Of a stretch of 10,246 bases of DNA, positions 1 through 5,312 are shown piece by piece (within the stretch, counting starts at the first letter, position 1; each line of letters begins with the position of its first letter). Where the stretch lies: contig JAISDH010000037.1 of the NCBI GenBank assembly GCA_031264975.1, positions 1-10,246 of the forward strand. The letters run 5' to 3'. This stretch comes from Bacteroidales bacterium. Its GTDB lineage: Bacteria; Bacteroidota; Bacteroidia; Bacteroidales; WCHB1-69. The notes beneath the pieces were generated by a model. That model was not told the DNA's origin and searched no databases. It saw only the letters and a program-made list of their open reading frames with translations. The translations under genes were made by a program, and so were the position numbers.

Positions 1-126
1 TACATAATACGGATAAGACAATGTGGAACTTGCAAAAAATTTTTGGAATTGATGAATTGGGTATTAATACCTAAAATACCGGATGATTATAATGTTACAT
101 TTAAAGTAGAGGAAACAAAGGAATGA
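1..126 (+). CDS. 3' end of an unidentified upstream gene (partial)
   Basis: An open frame runs from the first base of the window to TGA at 124-126 and gives 41 residues, including a CGTC (CxxC) motif near residue 8 and an acidic/basic end (KVEETKE). Its 5' part lies outside the window, so the family cannot be recognised. It is in the same orientation as the operon that follows and is succeeded by a terminator-like hairpin at 209-243, which would fit the end of a separate transcription unit. A 41-codon open stretch can arise by chance even in AT-rich DNA, so the call is tentative. Confidence 0.35.
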   Translation, partial: YIIRIRQCGTCKKFLELMNWVLIPKIPDDYNVTFKVEETKE

Positions 127-248
127 AAATGAAGTTTGATACTTGTTTTGAAGGTACAGATAATTTTCATCTTCAGAGAAAATTAATCACGTGCAAAAAG
201 ATTGACCCGAAAAAGGAAAGAAGAAAAATGTGTTTCCCTTTTCTTTAA
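123..248 (+). pseudogene. Short cysteine-containing frame, possible remnant of the downstream lipoprotein family
   Basis: This 41-codon frame starts with ATG at 123, inside the ATGA overlap with the preceding stop, and ends with TAA at 246-248. It reads MKMKFDTC followed by a Lys/Arg-rich tail. Bases 127-146 match 1691-1710 in the first lipoprotein gene at 18 of 20 positions and in the same codon phase (MKFDTC against MKLDTC). The next cysteine lies 16 residues further on in both. The rest does not align well, and a terminator-like hairpin overlaps its 3' half. It could be a decayed third copy of the lipoprotein C-terminal region, a real tiny gene, or chance. No signal peptide is present. Confidence 0.22.
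209..243 (+). terminator. Terminator-like hairpin after the upstream partial gene
   Basis: The arms at 209-219 (GAAAAAGGAAA) and 233-243 (TTTCCCTTTTC) pair at 10 of 11 positions with one A-C mismatch around a 13-nt loop, followed by TTTAAAT. The stem is A/T-rich and the T-tract short, so termination would be weak. Its place, between the end of the upstream frame and the promoter at 304-332, is where a terminator is expected. Confidence 0.3.
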
Positions 249-300
249 ATATCCCTATAAATAGGGATAAAAAATCAATAAATATCCCAATAAATAAGGA
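247..300. repeat. Two-copy direct repeat overlapping the palindrome
   Basis: A 21-base segment at 247-267 recurs at 280-300 with 3 mismatches, a spacing of 33 bp (about three helical turns). The second copy keeps the AAATATCCC half and the ATAAATA middle but loses part of the right palindrome arm. Tandem strong and weak sites on one helix face upstream of a promoter suggest cooperative binding by one regulator. Confidence 0.5.
251..268. promoter_or_regulatory. Perfect palindrome, candidate operator
   Basis: The arms ATCCCTAT (251-258) and ATAGGGAT (261-268) are exact reverse complements separated by AA. The site sits about 36 bp upstream of the predicted -33 element of the operon at 365-4750, a suitable place for a dimeric activator or a repressor. 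The loop is too short for a stable terminator and no T-tract follows, so a protein-binding site is the better reading. The regulator is not identifiable here. Confidence 0.5.
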
Positions 301-303
301 GTA

Positions 304-332
304 TTTGTTGTTGGTAATTATTGCTAACTTTG
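304..332 (+). promoter_or_regulatory. Bacteroidota-type promoter for the protease operon
   Basis: TTTG at 304-307 matches the -33 element and TAACTTTG at 325-332 matches the TAnnTTTG -7 element used by the Bacteroidota primary sigma factor. Further TTG triplets at 308-313 make the exact -33 position uncertain. Transcription would start near 338-342, leaving an A-rich leader of about 25 nt before ATG 365. No Shine-Dalgarno sequence is evident, which is usual in this phylum. Confidence 0.6.
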
Positions 333-364
333 CAATCTATAAACAAAGTAAAAATTAAAATATC

Positions 365-1318
365 ATGAGAAAAATTTTAGTACTCATAACAGTTACGATA
401 GCAGGGTTATATACCCTTAAAGCGCAGGATCCCGATATAGGATGGGAAGCAAGAATAGGATTTTATTTCAATACACTACAAGGCTCTTTTCATTTAGTAC
501 CAACAAGAGAAGTTGATAGAACCCTTTCCTGTACAAGGCATAAGACTTCTTGGGATTATACTACTGACCTAGATGCCTTTTTATTTAATAAACCTATTTA
601 TACTTCTGAAGTAGGCTCTCCTTGTGGTCAGGATTTTTATTTGTATGCATCAGGAGTAGAAGCAATTAAAATAGCTACAAATGGTAATGTAGGAATAGGA
701 ACAAACATTCCACATCAGAAACTTCATGTTGTAGATGGAAATATTTTGATTACAGGCAAATCAGTAAACAATAGAGGAAATATGCAACTTCAGGCAATGC
801 AATCTGCCAATGGTTCCCTTTTGTTTGGAAGTGTTGCCAGTGAAGATTGCAAAATGGGAATTTGGGGAATAGAGTATTTAAATGGACAGGAAGGCTCTTA
901 TGGTTTAAATTTTTGGAAGCCATCGTCTGCTTGTAACACGGGGCTTTCCGGAAACTATTTTCTCTTTTTAGCAGATAATGGTAATATAGGCATAGGTACT
1001 AATCAACCGATGGAAAGACTGTCGATAAATGGCAAAATATGTGCTAAAGAAGTGAGAGTAACCCTGTCTGGTTGGCCTGATTTTGTATTTGACAAAGACT
1101 ACTCTTTGATGAGTTTACAAGCAATAGAACAATACATTAAAACCAATCAACACCTTCCGGATATACCCAACGCTACTGAAGTAGAAGAAAACGGAATCCA
1201 ATTGGGAGAAATGAATGCACTCCTGCTTAAAAAGATAGAAGAACTCACTTTACATCTTATTGATTTGCAAAAACAGATAGATGAATTAAAAGCTGAAAAG
1301 CAGAAAGGAAGTGAGTGA
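365..1318 (+). CDS. Secreted tail-fibre-like protein with VGIGT motifs and C-terminal coiled coil
   Basis: The 317-residue product begins with a Sec signal peptide (basic start, hydrophobic core, likely cleavage after Ala20, LKA-Q). Two copies of the NGNxGIGTNxPxxxL motif lie at about 106-122 and 205-222, the type seen in phage tail-fibre-like beta-structured proteins and widespread in secreted Bacteroidota proteins. Residues 238-290 carry the usual C-terminal block (PDFVFDKDYSLMSL, HLPDIPNATEVEENGIQLGE), followed by a heptad-rich coiled coil at about 281-315 that probably drives trimerisation. There is no T9SS sorting domain and no lipobox. No phage structural genes surround it, so a surface or extracellular fibre is more likely than a virion part, but its function is unknown. 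It heads the operon, and its TGA overlaps the next ATG (TGATG), suggesting coupled translation. Confidence 0.85.
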   Translation: MRKILVLITVTIAGLYTLKAQDPDIGWEARIGFYFNTLQGSFHLVPTREVDRTLSCTRHKTSWDYTTDLDAFLFNKPIYTSEVGSPCGQDFYLYASGVEAIKIATNGNVGIGTNIPHQKLHVVDGNILITGKSVNNRGNMQLQAMQSANGSLLFGSVASEDCKMGIWGIEYLNGQEGSYGLNFWKPSSACNTGLSGNYFLFLADNGNIGIGTNQPMERLSINGKICAKEVRVTLSGWPDFVFDKDYSLMSLQAIEQYIKTNQHLPDIPNATEVEENGIQLGEMNALLLKKIEELTLHLIDLQKQIDELKAEKQKGSE

Positions 1319-1833
1319 TGAATAAAATAATTTTATGTATACTAACAGGCATGCTGGTATTCACTGCATGTGGTAAAATATGCAGGTCGGTAAAACCTCC
1401 AAAGGATTTGAAGCCTATTGATTGGACGCACTATAATGATGTTTACACCGTTTCTGGAAATTTTTATACTTTGTGTAGCGATATAAAGTCTGAATATAAA
1501 GACAAGGAGATTATGGTGTATGGTTGGATTTGGGATTCTCCATATGAAGATAAAATTATAGAAATTATAAAAAATAAATTCTATTTCTGTCTGATAGAAA
1601 ACCCAGATAAAATTAATGAAACACCTCGCCTTCAAAATAGTATTGCTGTATCTGTTGTGAGAGTATCTCCTATAGAAAAAGAACAAATTCAAATGAAACT
1701 TGATACTTGTGATTTAACAAGAAAGTGTTTTGTAAAAGGTCAACTTTTTTTTAACTGTTTACACACGATGGGATGTTCAGAAGCTGTACCTGAAATATTT
1801 ATAACTAATGCAGATGATATTTATTTTGAATAA
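1318..1833 (+). CDS. Small lipoprotein, paralogue of the next gene
   Basis: The 171-residue product starts with a lipoprotein signal whose lipidated residue is predicted at Cys18 (LVFTAC). I chose ATG 1318, which shares one base with the preceding stop, over the in-frame GTG at 1315. The residues after Cys18 are basic and neutral (GKICRS), so the acidic surface-export signal of many Bacteroidota lipoproteins is absent and the periplasmic face of a membrane is plausible. The body has the blocks PPKDLKxxDWxxYNDVYTV, a GW-containing beta strand, LDTCDLTxKCFVKG, and a terminal DIYFE. This alternating beta pattern loosely recalls an OB-fold or small beta barrel, which is inference only. Several cysteines could form disulfides. 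I do not recognise a named family. An inhibitor or partner of the protease encoded two genes downstream is possible. Confidence 0.8.
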   Translation: MNKIILCILTGMLVFTACGKICRSVKPPKDLKPIDWTHYNDVYTVSGNFYTLCSDIKSEYKDKEIMVYGWIWDSPYEDKIIEIIKNKFYFCLIENPDKINETPRLQNSIAVSVVRVSPIEKEQIQMKLDTCDLTRKCFVKGQLFFNCLHTMGCSEAVPEIFITNADDIYFE

Positions 1834-1848
1834 GAAAGGAAAAAAGGG

Positions 1849-2337
1849 ATGAAACAAATAATTTTATACACACTAACAGGCATGTTGATATTCACGGCAT
1901 GTGGTAAAAAATGTATTCCAAAACCGCCCAAAGACCTTAAAACTGTTGATTGGGTAAACTACAATGATGTTTATACAGTTTATTGGAATTATACTTCTTC
2001 ATACGAAAAAACAAAGCCGCATAATACAGGTAAAATAATAAAGGTTTCGGGCTGGAAAGTAGCGTCATTCGATTTGTTTTATTTGTGTGATAATGCCAAA
2101 TATGCGGAAGAGAATTCTAGAAGGGAAGGAAATACCACATTACCAATGGTTGGGATAGATTGTTCTTTTCCTGGCTTTCAAGCTATGTTAGATACTTGTG
2201 ATTTGACGAAAAAATGCTTTGTTAAAGGAGAGTTGGCGCTCACAGATATCGGCGCAGGCGTGTGCCGTAAAGTCATACCTGTAATTCATGTTATGGAGAT
2301 TAATGATATTTATTTTGAATCAAAGAAAGATAAGTAA
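1849..2337 (+). CDS. Small lipoprotein, tandem paralogue of the preceding gene
   Basis: The 162-residue product has a lipoprotein signal with Cys18 as the predicted lipid-attachment site (LIFTAC), followed by GKKCIPKPPKDLK. It shares with the preceding lipoprotein the signal region (45 of 51 bases identical over codons 4-20), the DWxxYNDVYTV block, LDTCDLTKKCFVKG and the final NDIYFE. The stretch from about residue 50 to 105 is largely different. It adds a short basic tail (SKKDK). The purine-rich run AGAAAGGAAAAAAGGG just before ATG 1849 could serve as a ribosome binding site. The gene lies 15 bp after its paralogue and 1 bp before the protease gene, so the two lipoproteins and the protease are almost certainly co-expressed. 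The family is unrecognised; a tandem duplication with divergence in the middle is the simplest history. Confidence 0.8.
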   Translation: MKQIILYTLTGMLIFTACGKKCIPKPPKDLKTVDWVNYNDVYTVYWNYTSSYEKTKPHNTGKIIKVSGWKVASFDLFYLCDNAKYAEENSRREGNTTLPMVGIDCSFPGFQAMLDTCDLTKKCFVKGELALTDIGAGVCRKVIPVIHVMEINDIYFESKKDK

Positions 2338-2338
2338 A

Positions 2339-4150
2339 ATGGAAAGGATAAGATTTTTAATAATTTGCAACTTACTTTTTGTTGCAGGAATAGCAAATGC
2401 CCAACAAAAGGTGAGTGAAAAAGAAGCTATAAATGCGGCTATTAATACTCTTTACAATAGGACAGAAATATTAAAGCGATTGGATACTCCAGAAATAGAT
2501 AAGGTACACCATTTTTCTGATAATAGAAATAATGTATTAATGTATGAAGTCGTATTTAAAAACAGAACAGCAATTCTGCTATCGGGCAACAAAGCCTGTT
2601 TGCCTGTATTGGGATATTATACCAAAGATAATAATGAATCTATATTTGACATAAATAATGTTAATATTCCTGACGGGTTAAAGGCTCTACTTAAAGATTA
2701 TGCAGATGAGATTGAATGGTGTTTTACTCTTGATACAATAAAACTATCGTATCAGAATCAATGGCAAAAATTACAGCAATTAAATGCAATAAAAAGTTCG
2801 TCTCGTCCTATAGTTGTGGATATTTTGTTGACCACAAAATGGGGGCAACAATGGTCAAATGATGGAGATTGCCCTGCTTATAATTATTATGTAACAGCAA
2901 AAAATTCAAAACAATGTGGAAAAGAAAATTGCGATAACCGTTGTCCGGTAGGCTGTACGGCAGTTGCTATGGGACAAGTTATGAAATATTGGAATTACCC
3001 TGTTTATCTACCCGAAAAATATTATCAATATGATTGGTGTAATATGTCCGATCGTCTTAATTCATATTCTCCAAATTACGAAACAGAGCGAAATGCTATT
3101 GCCAGACTGTTAAAAGATTGCGGAGATAATGCAAATGCTGCTTATTGTATAGCTAAATGCAACACTTCTGCACTTTTACTTGATGGCAGAAGAGCTTTGG
3201 TTAATGATTTTCAGTACAGTAGTGATGCTACTTTCAGATTACGCTCATCGCACACTGCCACTACTTGGAAAAATTTTATGAAAACTGATTTGAATAATGG
3301 GAGGCCTATTATCTATGGTTCATTAGGATTGGGTGATGCTCATTATTGGGTGTGCGACGGTTATGATAGTGATGATTATTTTCACTTTAATTGGGGATGG
3401 CTTGGAGATTGGGACGGTTGGTACACTATAAATGGGTTAAGCGATGTAGGTCACTATAATATATCGCAAGAAGCCTTATTTAATATTTATCCAGATAATA
3501 CCCAAAACTATTGCAACTATTACCATCCTCTATGGATACATTATTATATGTATTATACAATACAAGGTGAAACCTCTCCACCTCCTTATTCTAATGTGCC
3601 TAAAACTTTCACAAGACTAGAAAGCGTACCATCAGGTAATGGTTTTCCTACTTCATGGCATACGATAGAGCCTGGACAAAACTCCACATATATAGCTCAC
3701 AAAGAAATAACACTATTACCTGGTTTTCATGCAAAGGCAGGTTCTTATTTTGTTGCGCAAATTGACCCTTGCGAAATGTGTAATAGTGTCAATCGTTCTT
3801 TGCTTTCCAATACGCTTGAAGACGAAACGACAGATTGGAATAGCTTTTTGGACACTTCGTCCTTGTCAATGTACCATAAGAGCAATAGTAATCAAAATAA
3901 TCAAACAGATATTAAATCTGAAACAATCACCCTATATCCTAATCCCAATTCAGGTTCATTTACGATAGGGATAAATAATGTTCATGAGATAGAACAAATA
4001 GAGGTTATCAATGTGCTTGGTCAAGTGGTATACAATGTACAAAAACCGAATAATACTACAGTAAATCTTCCTGTTGGAACAAAGGGAACCTTTTTTGTAA
4101 AGATAATCACACAGACAGAAACAGTCGTAAAGAGAATAATTGTAGAATAA
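2339..4150 (+). CDS. C10 family (streptopain-like) cysteine protease with T9SS sorting domain
   Basis: This is a secreted 603-residue pro-protease. I chose ATG 2339, one base after the previous stop, because it puts a proper signal peptide first (cleavage near Ala21, ANA-Q); an in-frame ATG at 2288 would add 17 residues and bury it. Residues 24-130 match the Spi_C10 propeptide (MYEVVF, LLSGNKACLPVLGYY). The catalytic domain follows, with nucleophile Cys206 in CPVGCTAVAMGQVMKYW, His335 in GDAHYWVCDGYDSDDYFHF, and the Asn351-Trp-Gly-Trp motif. Extra cysteines just before Cys206 (CGKENCDNRC) are notable. Residues 450-478 (ITLLPGFHAKAGSYF) resemble the beta-repeat linker often called a 3-coathanger stack domain. 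Residues 528-603 form a type A T9SS sorting domain (ITLYPNPNSG, VLGQVV, VKRIIVE), so the protein should cross the outer membrane by T9SS and be anchored or released there. All key catalytic residues are intact. Confidence 0.93.
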   Translation: MERIRFLIICNLLFVAGIANAQQKVSEKEAINAAINTLYNRTEILKRLDTPEIDKVHHFSDNRNNVLMYEVVFKNRTAILLSGNKACLPVLGYYTKDNNESIFDINNVNIPDGLKALLKDYADEIEWCFTLDTIKLSYQNQWQKLQQLNAIKSSSRPIVVDILLTTKWGQQWSNDGDCPAYNYYVTAKNSKQCGKENCDNRCPVGCTAVAMGQVMKYWNYPVYLPEKYYQYDWCNMSDRLNSYSPNYETERNAIARLLKDCGDNANAAYCIAKCNTSALLLDGRRALVNDFQYSSDATFRLRSSHTATTWKNFMKTDLNNGRPIIYGSLGLGDAHYWVCDGYDSDDYFHFNWGWLGDWDGWYTINGLSDVGHYNISQEALFNIYPDNTQNYCNYYHPLWIHYYMYYTIQGETSPPPYSNVPKTFTRLESVPSGNGFPTSWHTIEPGQNSTYIAHKEITLLPGFHAKAGSYFVAQIDPCEMCNSVNRSLLSNTLEDETTDWNSFLDTSSLSMYHKSNSNQNNQTDIKSETITLYPNPNSGSFTIGINNVHEIEQIEVINVLGQVVYNVQKPNNTTVNLPVGTKGTFFVKIITQTETVVKRIIVE

Positions 4151-4189
4151 ACTTAGTGAGAGAAGTAATATTTAATTAAACAAGATATA

Positions 4190-4750
4190 ATGAGAAAGAA
4201 ATTGTTTTTATTTGTTATATTTTACTTTATGGGTGTTTGTATTTTTGCTCAACAGCAAATCATTTCTATAGAAAGAAATAAAGGGAAGCTGGCAATAACT
4301 CAGCCGGACAGCAATACAAAACCTGTTTTATTGACAAATGAAGAATTACAGCATTTGTTTTCAGAAGCACAATATCGGTCATATAAAAATGCGCACAATT
4401 GTTATGTTGCAGCTATTCCATTGATTGCATTCTCCGGATTAAGCGCCGTTCCTTCATTGGTTTTTCTGGGAATGGGGATTTATCATGATATAAAAATGTA
4501 TTATCATCCCCTTCAATTCCCAGAGCATCATCATGGAAGTCCTTTTTTATTGTATATTCTTTCAGGTATTGCTATGGCAGATGCTTTGGTAACTTTCATT
4601 CCGGGTATTATCTTATTTGTTCATGGAACAAAACGTTTAGATAAAATTGTGAATGATTATAATCTGCAATACAAATTGTCGCATCGACAGGAAGTAAAAC
4701 TAAATGTAAGTCTGACAGGTAATGGCGTCGGATTGAGAATAACATTTTAA
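4190..4750 (+). CDS. Small membrane protein of unknown function, last gene of the operon
   Basis: The 186-residue product has an N-terminal signal peptide (cleavage likely after Ala20, IFA-QQQ), a soluble stretch at 21-70, and two hydrophobic segments at about 73-98 and 118-145. A short loop between them contains HPLQFPEHHHG, a histidine cluster that could bind metal. A charged stretch (TKRLDKIVNDYNLQYK) precedes a terminal beta-like segment ending in LRITF. I recognise the layout as that of unnamed Bacteroidota proteins but know no function. It starts 39 bp after the protease stop, with no terminator hairpin or clear promoter between, so it is probably the last gene of the same operon. It could be a membrane accessory of the secreted proteins, but nothing in it proves that. 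Confidence 0.7.
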   Translation: MRKKLFLFVIFYFMGVCIFAQQQIISIERNKGKLAITQPDSNTKPVLLTNEELQHLFSEAQYRSYKNAHNCYVAAIPLIAFSGLSAVPSLVFLGMGIYHDIKMYYHPLQFPEHHHGSPFLLYILSGIAMADALVTFIPGIILFVHGTKRLDKIVNDYNLQYKLSHRQEVKLNVSLTGNGVGLRITF

Positions 4751-4776
4751 ACGATAGGAGAAAAAGTTATAATAAC

Positions 4777-4818
4777 GAAATACAATCTTTGGAGTTCGGA
4801 ATTCCGATTTTGTATTTC
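4777..4818. repeat. Nested inverted repeat at the left edge of the array
   Basis: GAAATACAA (4777-4785) pairs exactly with TTGTATTTC (4810-4818), and inside the loop TCGGAATTCCGA (4796-4807) is a perfect 12-base palindrome. It begins 26 bp after the stop of the last operon gene, so it could slow or end transcription of that operon. No T-tract follows, so a classical intrinsic terminator is not supported. Confidence 0.5.
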
Positions 4819-4931
4819 TGAATATTGATGCCAAACTTCTGAATTCCAATTTCTATGCTACGACTTCCTATTTTGGTTCTCCGAGTACAAATTTTGTAGT
4901 TCTGAACTCCATCATCGGAGTTTGGAATCCC

Positions 4932-5187
4932 TAATTTGGCTCTCCGAGAGTCTAATTTGTTTCTCCGAGAGACAAATTTGTTTCTCCAAGAGACAAATTT
5001 ATTTCTCCAAGAAACAAATTTATTTCTCCAAGAGATAAATTTGTTTCTCCAAGAGACAAATTTATCTCTCCAAGAAATAAATTTATTACTCCAAGAGATA
5101 AATTTGTTTCTCCAAGAGACAAAATTATAACTCCGAGAGATAATTTTGTTTCTCCGAGAGACAAATTTGTTTCTCGGAGAAACAAAA
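4932..5187. repeat. Homogeneous core of the array: twelve quasi-palindromic 21-bp units
   Basis: The heptamer CTCCRAG (CTCGGAG in the last copy) occurs at 4942, 4963, 4984, 5005, 5026, 5047, 5068, 5089, 5110, 5131, 5152 and 5173, exactly 21 bp apart. Each core is flanked by TTTGTTT-like and AGACAAA-like sequence, so every unit is itself an imperfect inverted repeat that could form a hairpin or cruciform or bind a dimeric protein. Substitutions are often A/G or C/T (CCGAG/CCAAG, AGACA/AGATA). High similarity here against diverged flanks suggests recent expansion or homogenisation at the centre. Confidence 0.9.
5166..5186. repeat. Perfect 10-bp-arm palindrome at the right edge of the array core
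   Basis: TTTGTTTCTC (5166-5175) and GAGAAACAAA (5177-5186) are exact reverse complements around a single G. It is the only fully symmetric unit of the array and lies at the switch from conserved to diverged repeats. As RNA it would need a larger loop, so it is better suited to DNA-level recognition or cruciform extrusion. Confidence 0.6.
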
Positions 5188-5312
5188 TCTGAGTTTAGAA
5201 ATTCAATTTTAAATTTCCAAAATCCGACGCCGACTTTCCGAACTCCAATTCTCTACATCCGAACTCCCAAGTCGCGAAGTCAAAACATCCTGTCGGTAAG
5301 ATTTTGTTCTTT

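Larger units (their letters stand above)
4776..5279. repeat. 24-unit tandem array with strict 21-bp period in a convergent intergenic region
   Basis: Units begin at 4776 and every 21 bp after that, up to 5259, with no insertion or deletion of register that I can find. Most units start CCGA, CTGA or CCAA and have an A/T-rich centre (AATTT) near positions 10-14. The middle units are nearly identical and the outer ones are diverged (for example CCGAACTCC-type starts at 5238 and 5259, CTGAATTCC at 4839). The array fills almost the whole 562-bp space between the converging genes ending at 4750 and 5313. There are no unique spacers, so it is not CRISPR. It encodes no convincing protein. The 21-bp period equals two B-DNA turns, which would phase the A/T tracts on one face. 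Confidence 0.85.

Noticed and set aside
1315..1317. GTG start for the first lipoprotein
   Set aside because: ATG follows at once at 1318 and forms the common TGATG junction; the GTG would add only one residue.
365..1318. Prophage or phage-tail locus, suggested by the VGIGT motifs
   Set aside because: The protein has a Sec signal peptide and its neighbours are lipoproteins and a protease, with no capsid, portal, terminase or integrase genes in the window.
1342..1692. 116-codon minus-strand frame inside the first lipoprotein gene
   Set aside because: It lies wholly within a well-supported gene, shows no domain or signal, and is rich in residues expected from antisense AT-rich codons.
2288..2338. 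Longer start for the C10 protease at ATG 2288
   Set aside because: It overlaps the preceding lipoprotein gene by 50 bases and would put 17 residues before a well-formed signal peptide; ATG 2339 fits better.
3729..3968. 79-codon plus-strand frame inside the protease gene
   Set aside because: It is out of frame with the T9SS-bearing protease and has no recognisable features.
4936..5130. Plus-strand frame through the repeat array encoding heptad repeats like FLQETNL
   Set aside because: It needs a TTG start, has no signal or upstream ribosome site, and stays open only because a 21-bp period is a multiple of three. The opposite strand is open for the same reason.
4952..5185. Minus-strand frame through the array encoding LGETNLS-type repeats
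   Set aside because: It is the mirror of the plus-strand artefact. The array keeps its register beyond both ends of this frame, including where stops occur, so the repeat is not maintained for coding.
4776..5279. CRISPR array
   Set aside because: Units are directly contiguous at 21 bp with no unique spacers, and no cas genes are present.
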